Of a stretch of 64,000 bases of DNA, positions 20,491 to 30,136 are shown one piece after another (position 1 is the first letter of the stretch; each line of letters opens with the position of its first letter). The position numbers and the translations under genes are program-made. The notes beneath the pieces were generated by a model, which ran no database searches, had not been told where the DNA came from, and worked only from the letters and a program-made list of their open reading frames with translations. Source of the stretch: Burkholderiaceae bacterium. GTDB lineage: Bacteria; Pseudomonadota; Gammaproteobacteria; Burkholderiales; Burkholderiaceae_E. The stretch covers positions 81,641 to 145,640 of the forward strand of contig JADJVQ010000008.1 of assembly GCA_016710525.1 (NCBI GenBank), in the 5' to 3' direction.

Positions 20491-20598
20491 TGGGGGGGCT
20501 GGATGGGGGCTCGATGGGGCTTCGGGCACAATTCTGGGCCGGCGCGCGGCTCCCAGCGCGCGGGCGATTCCATTCCGGGAGACATGTCGAGGACAACC

Positions 20599-21687
20599 AT
20601 GTCGAAAAACCTCACCCGACGCGACTTCGTCGCGTCGCTCGCGGCCTTGGCCGGCGCCGCACCCGTCACGACGCCGCGCGCGGCCGATCCCCTGCAAGTC
20701 GGCTTCGTCTATGTGACGCCGCTCGCGCCGCTCGGCTGGACCGCGCAGCACAACGAGGGCCGCCTGCAGCTCGAGCGTGTGCTCGGCGCGCGGGTGAAGA
20801 CCCGCTATGTCGACAAGGTGGCCGAAGGCGCCGACGCCGAACGGGTGATCCGCGATCTCGCGACCCAGGGCTGCGGCCTGATCGTCACGACCAGCTTCGG
20901 CTACATGGAACCCACGCTGAAGGTCGCGCGGCAGTTTCCCAAGGTCGTGTTCGAGCACATCTCCGGATACAAGTCGGCCGCCAATGTCGGATTTGCCAAC
21001 GCCCGCTTCTACGAAGGGCGCTACCTGGCCGGCATGGTCGCCGCCGGGGTTTCGCGCACCGGCGTGGCGGGCTACGTCGCGGCATTCCCGATTCCCGAAG
21101 TCGTGCAGGGCATCAATGCGTTCGTGCTCGGCATGAGGGCCGTCAACCCCAAGGCCGAGCTCAAGGTGGTGTGGGTGAACTCGTGGTACGACCCGGGCCG
21201 CGAGCGCGATGCGGCCCTGACCCTGATGAACCAGGGCGCCGACGTGCTCACCCATCACACCGACTCCACCGCCACCACGGTGGCGGCGCAGGAGCAGCAG
21301 CGCTGGTGCGTGGGCTATCACAGCGATGGGCGGGCGCTGGCGCCGACCAGCCAGCTGACCGCGGTCACCCATCACTGGGGCGACTTCTATGTGCGTTCAG
21401 CGCAATCGGTGCTCGACGGAACCTGGAAGCCCTCGGGCCTGTGGGGCGGGCTGCGCGAGGGCATGGTGCGGCTGGCCGACTTCGGCGCCGCGGTGCCCGA
21501 GGCATTGCGCGCCCGCGTGCGCGATCGCCAGAGCGCGATCGCGAGCGGAAAGTTTCACCCGTTTTCGGGCCGGCTGCTCGACAATGAGGGCAGGGTGCGC
21601 CAGGAGGCCGGCAGCATGGCCGACGAGGCGCTCAATCGCATCGACTGGTACGTCCAGGGGGTGCAGGGAAAACTGCCGAGGACCTGA
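20599..21687 (+). CDS. BMP-family substrate-binding protein, Tat-type signal
   Basis: This second BMP/PnrA-like receptor has 362 residues and parallels the lipoprotein at 17323 (VGFVYVTPLAPLGWTAQHNE, LIVTTSFGYMEPTLKVA, VWVNSWYDPGRERDAA). It lacks a lipobox and instead begins MSKNLTRRDFVASLAALAG, a twin-arginine-like signal, so it is likely a soluble periplasmic protein. The ATG at 20599 has GAGGA upstream; ATG 20584 is an alternative. It has no permease or ATPase of its own here and may use the importer at 13728-17291. Its stop overlaps the guanine deaminase start, linking it to guanine or guanosine uptake. Confidence 0.9.
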   Translation: MSKNLTRRDFVASLAALAGAAPVTTPRAADPLQVGFVYVTPLAPLGWTAQHNEGRLQLERVLGARVKTRYVDKVAEGADAERVIRDLATQGCGLIVTTSFGYMEPTLKVARQFPKVVFEHISGYKSAANVGFANARFYEGRYLAGMVAAGVSRTGVAGYVAAFPIPEVVQGINAFVLGMRAVNPKAELKVVWVNSWYDPGRERDAALTLMNQGADVLTHHTDSTATTVAAQEQQRWCVGYHSDGRALAPTSQLTAVTHHWGDFYVRSAQSVLDGTWKPSGLWGGLREGMVRLADFGAAVPEALRARVRDRQSAIASGKFHPFSGRLLDNEGRVRQEAGSMADEALNRIDWYVQGVQGKLPRT

Positions 21688-22976
21688 TGCAGGGATACCG
21701 TGCCGCGTTGCTGAGGTTTCTGCCCGATGACACGATGGAGCGCATCGACGATGCGCTGGTCGTGGTCGACCAGGGCCGTATCGCCGATGCCGGCGCCTTC
21801 GATGCGGTGGCGGCGCGATTCCCGCAGCTCGACTGGGTCGACTGGCGCGGGCGGGTGCTGGCGCCCGGCTTCATCGACGTCCATGTGCACTTCCCGCAGC
21901 TCGATGTGATCGGCTCGCCGGCCGAGGGCCTGCTGCCCTGGCTCGAGAACTACACCTTCCCGCATGAGGCGCGCTTCGCCGATCCGGCATACGCCAGTGC
22001 GATGGCCGAGCTGTTCCTGGACGAGCTGCTGCGCAACGGCGTCACCACGGCCATGGTCTATTGCTCGTCGCATGCGGCCAGCGCCGAGGCCTTCTTCGAG
22101 GCCGCGCAGAAGCGTTCGCTGCGCATGGTGGCCGGCAAGTGCCTGATGGACCGCAACAGCCCCGAGCCGGTGCGCGACGACACCCGCCGCGGCCTGGCCC
22201 AGTCGCAGTTCCTGATCGAGCGCTGGCATGGCCGGGATCGCCTGGGATACGCGATCACGCCGCGCTTCGCGCCGAGCTGTTCGGACGAGCAGATGCGGGG
22301 TGCCGCCGAACTGGCCGAGGCGTTCGCGGGCACCTGGGTGCAGACCCATGTGGCCGAGAACCGCGACGAGATCGCCTGGGTGGCGCAGCTGTTTCCCGAT
22401 GCGCGCAGCTACCTCGATGTCTACGATCGGCTGGGCCTGCTGCGCGAACGCAGCATGTTCGCCCACTGCATCCATCTGGACGCGGCCGATCGTGCCCGCC
22501 TGACGGCCAGCGGCGCCAGCGCCGCGGTCTGCCCGACCTCCAATCTGTTCCTGGGCAGCGGCCTGTTCGACTTCAAGGCCGCGGCGCAGGCGGGCTTTCA
22601 GTGGGGGCTGGCCAGCGACGTCGGCGGGGGCACGTCGTTCTCTCCGTTTCGGACCATGCTGGCCGCCTACGAGGTCGCCCGCCTGGGCGGCGTCACGCTG
22701 TCGCCGCAGGCGCTGTGGTACCGCCATACGCTCGGCGCGGCGCGGGCGATGGGGCTGGACGGCCTGGTCGGCAACCTGAGCGCCGGCCACAAGGCCGATT
22801 TCATCGCGCTCGATGCGCGGGTCACGCCATTGCTCGCGCGCCGCACCGGCAGTGCCTGGAGCCTGGACGAATGGCTGTTCGCGATGATCGTGCTGGGCGA
22901 CGATCGGGCGATCGCCGACTCGGTGGTGGCGGGCACCACGATGCCGCGGCTTACGCCTCCCAGTCGAACCGGCTGA
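21687..22976 (+). CDS. guaD: Guanine deaminase
   Basis: This cytosolic metal-dependent amidohydrolase converts guanine to xanthine, the substrate of XdhAB. The 429-residue protein has the metal motif DVHVHFPQLD near residue 70, KCLMDRNSPE, and TPRFAPSCSD. Further signatures are WVQTHVAENRDEI, HCIHLDAADRARL and ASDVGGGTSFS with the final metal Asp. All are standard for GuaD. The start overlaps the receptor stop as TGATG. The protein appears intact and the length is normal. Confidence 0.94.
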   Translation: MQGYRAALLRFLPDDTMERIDDALVVVDQGRIADAGAFDAVAARFPQLDWVDWRGRVLAPGFIDVHVHFPQLDVIGSPAEGLLPWLENYTFPHEARFADPAYASAMAELFLDELLRNGVTTAMVYCSSHAASAEAFFEAAQKRSLRMVAGKCLMDRNSPEPVRDDTRRGLAQSQFLIERWHGRDRLGYAITPRFAPSCSDEQMRGAAELAEAFAGTWVQTHVAENRDEIAWVAQLFPDARSYLDVYDRLGLLRERSMFAHCIHLDAADRARLTASGASAAVCPTSNLFLGSGLFDFKAAAQAGFQWGLASDVGGGTSFSPFRTMLAAYEVARLGGVTLSPQALWYRHTLGAARAMGLDGLVGNLSAGHKADFIALDARVTPLLARRTGSAWSLDEWLFAMIVLGDDRAIADSVVAGTTMPRLTPPSRTG

Positions 22977-23137
22977 TCGCCAGCGCGGTGAACGCCGCGG
23001 CTGGACCGTCGAAGGCTGAATGGCCCGCCACGCCCGCTCGAGCATGGCCGGCCGCCCGCCGGCGCGAACAGGCAGGGGTGAGCGCCAATGGCGGCGGTGC
23101 GCCCGGCTGCGCTACACTCTTCGCCGCAGCGCACGCA

Positions 23138-23155
23138 GCTGATCGGTCGATCAAG
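23138..23155. promoter_or_regulatory. Inverted repeat, candidate operator of the catabolic island (left copy)
   Basis: GCTGATCG-GT-CGATCAAG is an 18-bp inverted repeat with one mismatch, lying in the 265-bp gap between guaD and the SMP-30 gene and ending 86 bp before the latter's start. An almost identical perfect copy lies at 40475-40492, upstream of the gene at the other end of the island. The size and symmetry suit a TetR-type dimer; the TetR gene at 34725 is the obvious candidate. The rest of the gap shows no gene. Confidence 0.5.
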
Positions 23156-23241
23156 AAACGGTCGGTCTTCAACAAGCGGCGGCGCGAGCGCCGGACGAAG
23201 GCCGGGCCGCCCTGCGGTCTGGGCGCGACGAGGAGACAACC

Positions 23242-24162
<921 letters not shown>

Positions 24163-24163
24163 G

Positions 24164-24190
24164 GCGGACGCCCCGGGGCAGCGCGTCCGC
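24164..24190 (+). terminator. Hairpin after the SMP-30 gene (weak terminator or processing site)
   Basis: GCGGACG (24164-24170) pairs perfectly with CGTCCGC (24184-24190) across a GC-rich loop, two bases after the SMP-30 stop. There is no T-tract, so it may attenuate or process the transcript rather than terminate it fully. The next gene starts about 80 bp later. Confidence 0.3.
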
Positions 24191-24270
24191 GCGGAGCCGG
24201 TCCGCACCGGCGCCGCGAATCTGTCCGAGACCGCGTCCGTCCCGACCACTTCCAAAGGAGATCGGCATCC

Positions 24271-25560
24271 ATGGCTGTCAGCCTGATCCACCCGGCGCCC
24301 GAGGGCGCGAAGCCTGCCGCGCCCGAGGGCGGTAAGCCGGCCCCATCGGCCGTGCCCCGCTCGCCGGGACGCGCCGCGCCGCCCAGGCTCACGGCCGAGC
24401 GGGCGATCGCGGCCGCGGCCGATCTGGCGCCGCGTCTGGCGCAGCGCGCCGCGCAGGCCGAGAGCCTGCGCCGCTGCCCCCAGGAGACCCTCGACGAACT
24501 GCGTGACAGCGGCCTGCTGCGCATGATGCAGCCGGCCCGCTTCGGCGGCTCCGAGCTCGGCCTGGACACCTTGTTCAACGTGGTGATGGAACTGAGCAAA
24601 GGGTGTGCGTCGACCGCCTGGACCTACTCCAACCTGGCCTCGCACAACTGGAACGTCGGGCAGCTCGAACTGCAGGCCCAGATCGACATCTGGGGCGAGG
24701 ACCCCGATGCCTGCGTCGCCACCGGACTCGCGTTTCCGTGCGGCCGCGCCACGCGCGTCGAGGGCGGCTATCGGCTCAAGGGCCGCTGGCCCTTCGCCAG
24801 CGGCGTCGATGCGTCGCGCTGGATGATGGTCGGCGCGCTCATCGAGCAGCCCGCCGGCCCCCCGGAACGGCGCTTCTTCCTGGTGCCCGAAACGGGCTTT
24901 CGGCACCTGGACAACTGGCAGGCCCTGGGCCTGTCGGGCACCGGCAGCCACGACGTCGAGATCGACGACGTCTTCGTGCCCGAGCACCGCACGGTATCGG
25001 CCGAACGTTTCGCCGCCGGGCAGCATCTGCCCGGCGCCACGCTCTACGACAACCCGCTGTACGCGATGCCGACTTTCGCGGCCTTCGCCTATGTGCTGTG
25101 CGTCATTCCGGTGGGCACGGCCAAGGCGGCGGTCGAGCAATTCACCCAGGGCATGCGCGCGCGCGCCGGCACCTACACCGGCGCCCGGGTGGCCGAACTT
25201 GCGCCGGTCCAGCTGCGCATCGCCGAGGCCTCGGCCTGCGTCGAGTTCGCCGAAACCGTGATTCGCCGAGACTGGCAGGAGCTCGAGTCCGGCGTGCGCC
25301 AGGGCCACTACCCCGGTCCGGAAACCAAGCTGCGCTGGAAGCGCAACACGGCTTTCGCCACCTCGCTGGCGGTGCGCGCGGTCGACACGCTGATGCCGGC
25401 CGCCGGCGCCGGCGGGCTGAACCTGAATGCGCCGCTGCAGCGCCAGTTCCGCGACATCCATGCGGCCGCGGCGCACTTCGGGCTGACCTGGGATGTGCAT
25501 GCGGTGGCCTATGCGCAAGCGGCGCTGGGCCTGCAGCCCCAGGCCGGGATGCTGCTGTGA
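24271..25560 (+). CDS. Acyl-CoA dehydrogenase-like flavin-dependent monooxygenase
   Basis: This 429-residue protein has the acyl-CoA dehydrogenase fold of the group D (HpaB/HsaA/DszC-like) monooxygenases, which use reduced FMN or FAD from a separate reductase to hydroxylate aromatic or heteroaromatic rings. Visible features are the N-terminal helical domain (RCPQETLDELRDSGLLRMMQPARFGG), the central beta domain (LSGTGSHDVEIDDVFVPEHRTV) and a long C-terminal helical domain ending in PAAGAGGLNLNAPLQRQFRDIHAA. The first 40 residues are Ala/Pro-rich and disordered. AAAGGAGATCGGC precedes the ATG. The only reductase trace in the island is the fragment at 35444, so its partner may be lost or elsewhere. 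Confidence 0.85.
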   Translation: MAVSLIHPAPEGAKPAAPEGGKPAPSAVPRSPGRAAPPRLTAERAIAAAADLAPRLAQRAAQAESLRRCPQETLDELRDSGLLRMMQPARFGGSELGLDTLFNVVMELSKGCASTAWTYSNLASHNWNVGQLELQAQIDIWGEDPDACVATGLAFPCGRATRVEGGYRLKGRWPFASGVDASRWMMVGALIEQPAGPPERRFFLVPETGFRHLDNWQALGLSGTGSHDVEIDDVFVPEHRTVSAERFAAGQHLPGATLYDNPLYAMPTFAAFAYVLCVIPVGTAKAAVEQFTQGMRARAGTYTGARVAELAPVQLRIAEASACVEFAETVIRRDWQELESGVRQGHYPGPETKLRWKRNTAFATSLAVRAVDTLMPAAGAGGLNLNAPLQRQFRDIHAAAAHFGLTWDVHAVAYAQAALGLQPQAGMLL

Positions 25561-25634
25561 ATCCGGGCGCGCGCGCTGATCGCGTGAGCATCAGCGCGCG
25601 CTTTCTGGTGTAACGTTCGAACGGGAGATGACGC

Positions 25635-26096
25635 ATGCCGATCAAAGAACTGAATCACTTTTTCGTGCGTGCCGGTGACCTCGAAGCCACCCGGCAGTTC
25701 TACATCGATGTCCTCGGTTTCGAAGTGATGCCGCGCCCCGACTTCCCGTTCCCCGGTTACTGGATGGGCGTGAACGGATCGATCCAGGTCCACGTCGGTC
25801 CGTCCAACATTCCCAACCGGCAGGCCTACTACCTGGGCACCGCCGACGATGCCGCCGACGGCCAGAGCGGTGTCATCGATCACGTGGCCTTCCTGGCCGA
25901 CGACCCGGCCGCCTTCGTCGCGCGATTCAAGGCCATGGGCATCGAGTACCGGCCTCGCCACCTGCCCGATTCGAAGCTGTTCCAGCTTTTCATCCGCGAC
26001 CCCAACGGCGTGATGATCGAGCTCAACTTCTTCGGCCTGACCGAAGCGCCCGACTGGGGCGGCGAGGACTATTCCAAGATGGAGCGAGTCAGCTGA
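25635..26096 (+). CDS. VOC-superfamily (glyoxalase/extradiol dioxygenase-like) protein
   Basis: This single-domain-pair vicinal-oxygen-chelate protein has 153 residues. It has two beta-alpha-beta-beta-beta modules, with candidate metal ligands His8 (ELNHFFVRA), His in VIDHVAFLADD and Glu in NGVMIELNFFG. AACGGGAG precedes the ATG. Members catalyse ring cleavage, isomerisation or lyase steps on metal-chelated substrates. It lies between the flavin monooxygenase and the transporter genes of the catabolic island, so it probably acts on a hydroxylated intermediate. The exact reaction cannot be read from sequence. Confidence 0.85.
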   Translation: MPIKELNHFFVRAGDLEATRQFYIDVLGFEVMPRPDFPFPGYWMGVNGSIQVHVGPSNIPNRQAYYLGTADDAADGQSGVIDHVAFLADDPAAFVARFKAMGIEYRPRHLPDSKLFQLFIRDPNGVMIELNFFGLTEAPDWGGEDYSKMERVS

Positions 26097-26158
26097 CGAC
26101 ACAGCCCCTGAAAGGCCAGGCCCCGTCAGCGGCGAGACAGCCGCAGGGGCCGGCCGGC

Positions 26159-26182
26159 TGCGGCCCGAGATCTCGGGCCGCA
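26159..26182. repeat. Perfect 24-bp palindrome upstream of the binding-protein gene
   Basis: TGCGGCCCGAGA at 26159-26170 is followed immediately by its exact reverse complement at 26171-26182, with no spacer. It lies in the 130-bp gap between the VOC gene and the liv-type receptor gene. It could be an operator, or an RNA hairpin that partly terminates or protects the mRNA; no T-tract follows. Confidence 0.7.
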
Positions 26183-26226
26183 CACCCTAGACGTGCCCGA
26201 CAAGAGTCAAACGAGGAGGAGAGACC

Positions 26227-27480
26227 ATGAAGCAATCCCGTCGCAAGATCATGGGCGCCACCGGCGCCACCATCCTGGCCACCGGCCTGGCCCCGAGGAC
26301 CGCGCTGGCGCAGGCCGGACCGGTCAAGATCGGCATGAGCATGCCCCAGACCGGCGGCCTGGGCGGGGGCGGCCAGGCCGCGCTGGTCGCGCTGCGCATG
26401 TGGGTCGACGATGTCAACGCCAAGGGCGGTCTGCTCGGGCGCAAGGTCGAGTTCATCGCGTATGACGACCAGTCCAATCCCGCCAACACCCCCGGCATCT
26501 ACACCAAGCTGCTCGATGTCGACAAGGTCGACCTGCTGATCGCGCCGTACGCCACCGTGCCCACCGCGCCGATCATGCCGCTGGTCAAGCAGCGCGGCAA
26601 ACTCCTGATGGGCAATTTTTCGTTCCAGGTGAATGCCAAGATCAAGCACGACATGTGGTTCAACAACGCCCCCTGGAATGATGCCGACGGCTGGTCCGAA
26701 GGCTTCATCGCGGCCGGGCGCGCGGCCGGCGCAAAGTCGATCGCACTGCTGGCCGCCGACCAGGAATTCGCCCAGGCATTGGCCAACGGCGCCCGCTCGC
26801 TGATCGACAAGATCAAGCTGACGAAGGTCTACGACCAGAACTACCCGCCGACCACCACCGACTTCTCCTCGGTGGTCCGGGCGATTCGCGCGGCCAAGCC
26901 CGAGATGGTGTTCGTCGCGTCGTATCCCAATGATTCGGCGGCCATCGTCAAGGCGGTCAACGAGATCGGCCTGGGCTCGCAGGTGGTGATCTTCGGTGGG
27001 GCGATGGTCGGCCTGCAGTTCACCCCGATCATGGTCAACCTGGGCAGCCTGCTCAACGGCATCGTCAACTACAACAGCTACGTGCCGGGCATGAAGCTGC
27101 CGGGCATCGACGATTTCTTCAAGCGTTATGCGGAGCGTGCGGTGGCGGCCAAGGTCGATCCGCTGGGGTATTACCTGCCGCCGTTCAACTATGCGATCGG
27201 CCAGATGCTCGAGCAGGCGGTCAATGCCACCAAGAGCATCGACGACAAGGCGCTGGCCGACTACCTGCGCAAGAACGAAATGCAGACGGTGGTCGGGCCG
27301 ATCCGCTTCGACGCCAACGGCGAGCGGGCCAACCAGCGCGTGATCACCGCCCAGTTCCGCGGCATCAAGGACAAGGACACCGACCAGTTCCGACAGCCCG
27401 GCAAGCAGGTGATCATCCACCCGACGCCCGACAGCAATGGCAAGGTGATCACACCGTACGACGCGGCCCGCAAGGGCTAG
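26227..27480 (+). CDS. HAAT-family ABC substrate-binding protein
   Basis: This periplasmic receptor of the branched-chain amino acid (Leu/Ile/Val) type has 417 residues and a type I Peripla_BP_6 fold. The N-terminus MKQSRRKIMGATGATILATG has a twin-arginine-like motif and ends in ALA-QA. The binding domain opens with VKIGMSMPQTGGLGGGGQAAL. A GAGGAGAGACC ribosome site precedes the ATG. In catabolic clusters these receptors often bind aromatic or other small carboxylated substrates rather than amino acids, so it may import the island's substrate. Two perfect inverted repeats flank the gene, which may set its higher expression. Confidence 0.9.
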   Translation: MKQSRRKIMGATGATILATGLAPRTALAQAGPVKIGMSMPQTGGLGGGGQAALVALRMWVDDVNAKGGLLGRKVEFIAYDDQSNPANTPGIYTKLLDVDKVDLLIAPYATVPTAPIMPLVKQRGKLLMGNFSFQVNAKIKHDMWFNNAPWNDADGWSEGFIAAGRAAGAKSIALLAADQEFAQALANGARSLIDKIKLTKVYDQNYPPTTTDFSSVVRAIRAAKPEMVFVASYPNDSAAIVKAVNEIGLGSQVVIFGGAMVGLQFTPIMVNLGSLLNGIVNYNSYVPGMKLPGIDDFFKRYAERAVAAKVDPLGYYLPPFNYAIGQMLEQAVNATKSIDDKALADYLRKNEMQTVVGPIRFDANGERANQRVITAQFRGIKDKDTDQFRQPGKQVIIHPTPDSNGKVITPYDAARKG

Positions 27481-27497
27481 GCGGCGACAGCCTGGAG

Positions 27498-27520
27498 GCG
27501 GGCGCCGCAGCGGCGCCCGC
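27498..27520 (+). terminator. Perfect 11-bp-stem hairpin after the binding-protein gene
   Basis: GCGGGCGCCGC (27498-27508) and GCGGCGCCCGC (27510-27520) form a perfect stem around one base, 17 bp after the receptor stop. There is no T-tract. Such hairpins after a transporter's binding-protein gene commonly give partial termination or 3' protection, so the receptor is made in excess of the permeases. Confidence 0.55.
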
Positions 27521-27617
27521 GATCCCCGCAGCGGGCGGCGCCGCGCAGGTGCCTGCGCAAGGCCGGCCGGATGCGGGCCAGCCGCCCCTTTCGCCGGACT
27601 TCCTTTCGGATCTGCCC

Positions 27618-28494
27618 ATGGTGTTCTCTTTCGACCTCCTGTTCGAGGCGGTGCTCTTCGGGGTGCTGCTCGGATGCTTCTATGCCGCGGTCAGCCTGGG
27701 GCTGTCGGTGTCCTTCGGGCTGCTCGACATTCCCCCACGTGGCGCATCCCGCCCTGCTGGTGCTGGGCGCCTACTGCACCTACCTGCTGGCGGGCACCGG
27801 CATCGATCCGATCCTGGCCGGAGTGCTGCTGATGCCGCCCTTTTTCGTGCTGGGCGTGCTGATCTACCGCTTCTATTACGAAACCTTCGAGCGGCGCGGT
27901 TCCGACACCGGGGTGCGCGGGCTGGCGTTTTTCTTCGGCTTCGCCTTCATCATCGAGGTCGGGCTGATCCTGGGTTTCGGCGTGGACCAGCGCGGTGTCG
28001 AGGCGAGCTACATCGGCAGCAGCCTGGAGCTGGGCGACTACCGCATTCCCTACCGGATGCTCGCGGCGTTCGCCGTGGCGATCGTGCTGACCGTGACCCT
28101 GACGCTGTATTTTTCGCGCACGTTCATCGGCCGCGCGATCAAGGCGGTGGGCCAGGACGAGGGCGCACTGCGCCTGATGGGCGCCAACCCGGTGCGCATC
28201 AAGCAGCTGGCCTTCGGCATTGCCACCGCGGTCAACGCGCTGGCCGGCGCGGTGCTGATCGTGGTCGGGCCGGTCGATCCGGCGCTCGATCGGCTGTACA
28301 TCGGGCGCACCTTTTGCGTGGTGGTGCTGGCTGGCCTGGGCAGCATGAGCGGTACGCTGGCCGCGGGGCTCATCCTGGGCATCACCGAGTCCATCGTGCT
28401 GATGGTCCTGGGCACCTCGTGGGCGCCCGCCGTTTCCTTCGGTCTCCTGCTGCTGGTGCTGGGCATCCGGCCGCAGGGCCTTTTTGGCAGGTGA
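27618..28494 (+). pseudogene. livH: HAAT ABC transporter permease LivH (frameshifted)
   Basis: This inner-membrane permease of the LivH type has about eight helices. The first 39 residues (MVFSFDLLFEAVLFGVLLGC to FGLLDIP) are in one frame and the rest (HVAHPALLVLGAYCTYL onwards) in another. Deleting one C from the CCCCC run at 27732-27736 restores LLDIPHVAHPALLVLGAY, which matches the family exactly. This looks like a homopolymer error, not true inactivation. The loop VGQDEGALRLMGANPVRIKQLAFGIA is the ATPase-contact motif. It is followed six bases later by livM. Confidence 0.88.
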
Positions 28495-28499
28495 GCGCG

Positions 28500-29441
28500 A
28501 TGTCGAGCACAAAATTCTGGGCCGGATCGGCCATCGTGCTGGCCGCGCTGGTGGGCCTGGCCTTCTCGGGCATCAACGAGTACGTGTTCTTCGCCGGCTT
28601 CGTGGTGCTGCAGTTCGTGGTGCTGGCGTCGGCCTGGAACATCCTGGGCGGGTATGCCGGCTACGTGAACTTCGGTGTGCCGGCTTTCGTGGCCCTGGGC
28701 GCGTATTCGGCGCTGGTCTGCTTCAAGGCGCTGGGGGCGCCGCTGCTGGTGCAGATCCTGGCCGGCGCGGTGATGTCCGGGCTGCTGGGCCTGCTGGTCG
28801 GGCTGCTCACGCTGCGGCTGCGCGGCATCTTCTTTTCGATCGCCACGGTGGCCGTGATCTTCATCCTCGAGACCTTCGTGCTGAACTGGCGCTATGTGGG
28901 CGGAGCCAGCGGCATGCAGCTCACGCGGCCCGAACCGGGTTTCGGCTTCGAGAGCTACACGCGGATGCTGTTCGCGGTGATGGCCGCGATGGCGGTGATG
29001 TCGGTCGCGATCTCGCGTTACCTGCAGTACTCGCACATCGGCCAGGGCTTGCGTGCGCTGCGCGATTCGGAAGAAGCGGCCGAGTGTTCGGGCGTGCCCA
29101 CGCTGCGCCTGAAGGTGATCGCCTGCACGGTGTCGGGCGCGCTGCTGGGCGTGGGCGGGGCGCCGATGCCGATGTACCTGAGCTTCATCGAACCCACGTC
29201 CAGCTTCAATCTCAGCTATGCGGTGTCGGCGCTGGCCATGCCGATCATCGGCGGCATCGGCCACTGGGCCGGCCCGGTGATCGGCGCGCTGCTGCTGGGA
29301 ACGCTGCAGCAGGTGGTGACCGTCACCATCTCCAATGAGCTCAATGTGCTGGTGGTCGGTGTGCTGCTGGTGGTGTTCGTCGTCATTGCTCCGGATGGCA
29401 TCCTGGGCTGGGTGAAGTCATGGAAACGCTCCTCGAAGTAA
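28500..29441 (+). CDS. livM: HAAT ABC transporter permease LivM
   Basis: This second permease has 313 residues and about ten helices. It contains NILGGYAGYVNFGVPAFVALGAYSAL and the ATPase-contact loop IGQGLRALRDSEEAAECSGVPTLRLK, both standard for LivM. The ATG at 28500 was chosen; the open frame upstream runs into the frameshifted livH and would create a false fusion. Its 3' end overlaps livG by 22 bp. Confidence 0.92.
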   Translation: MSSTKFWAGSAIVLAALVGLAFSGINEYVFFAGFVVLQFVVLASAWNILGGYAGYVNFGVPAFVALGAYSALVCFKALGAPLLVQILAGAVMSGLLGLLVGLLTLRLRGIFFSIATVAVIFILETFVLNWRYVGGASGMQLTRPEPGFGFESYTRMLFAVMAAMAVMSVAISRYLQYSHIGQGLRALRDSEEAAECSGVPTLRLKVIACTVSGALLGVGGAPMPMYLSFIEPTSSFNLSYAVSALAMPIIGGIGHWAGPVIGALLLGTLQQVVTVTISNELNVLVVGVLLVVFVVIAPDGILGWVKSWKRSSK

Positions 29442-30136
29442 ACGCCATCAGCAAGAGCTTCGGCGGCTTCACGGCGCTGTCCGAGGTCAGCCTGGCGGTG
29501 AGCGCCGGCGAGCGCCTGGGCCTGATCGGGCCCAACGGCTCGGGCAAGACGACGCTGATCAACTGCATCTCGGGCGCGCTGTTCAACGACGCCGGCTCGA
29601 TCCGCTTCAACGGCAAGGAGATCTCGCGCAAGAAGGCGCACGAGCGCACGCGGCTGGGCATCGCGCGCAGCTTCCAGATCCCGCGGCCCTTTCACAGCAT
29701 GACGGTGCTCGAGAACCTGATGGTGCCCTTCGCCTACGTGGGCGGCATCAGCGGCGCACGGGCCCAGAGCGAGGCGCGCGAAATCCTGGCCCAGATGCGG
29801 CTGGCCGACAAGGCCGACACCAAGGCCAGCCAGCTCTCGCAGGTCGAGTTGCGCAAGATGGAGCTGGCGCGCGCGATGGCTGCGCGGCCCAAGCTGCTGA
29901 TCTCCGACGAGGCGATGGCCGGGCTGGCCGGCGCCGAGGTCGACGAAGTGCTCAAGATCCTGTTCGACCTGAACAAGCTGGGCATCACGATCATCATGAT
30001 CGAACACATCATGCAGGCGGTGATGAGCTTTTCGCAGCGCGTGCTCTGCCTGGACACCGGCAGCGTGATCTGCGTCGGCACGCCCGCCGAAGTCGTCAAG
30101 AACCCGCAAGTGCAGAGAGCCTACCTTGGCCATTAA
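29420..30136 (+). CDS. livG: HAAT ABC transporter ATPase LivG
   Basis: This 238-residue ATPase has Walker A GPNGSGKTTL. The signature region is LSQVELRKMELARAM instead of LSGGQ, and Walker B is LLISDEAMAGL, with Ala after the Glu instead of Pro. These departures also occur in a subgroup of HAAT ATPases, so the protein is probably active. The H-loop is IEHIMQAVMSF. It overlaps livM upstream and livF downstream. Confidence 0.9.
   Translation: METLLEVNAISKSFGGFTALSEVSLAVSAGERLGLIGPNGSGKTTLINCISGALFNDAGSIRFNGKEISRKKAHERTRLGIARSFQIPRPFHSMTVLENLMVPFAYVGGISGARAQSEAREILAQMRLADKADTKASQLSQVELRKMELARAMAARPKLLISDEAMAGLAGAEVDEVLKILFDLNKLGITIIMIEHIMQAVMSFSQRVLCLDTGSVICVGTPAEVVKNPQVQRAYLGH

Noticed and set aside
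27549..29441. Apparent 630-residue LivH-LivM fusion
   Set aside because: The middle part is out-of-frame translation of livH after a one-base insertion; two separate permeases are encoded.
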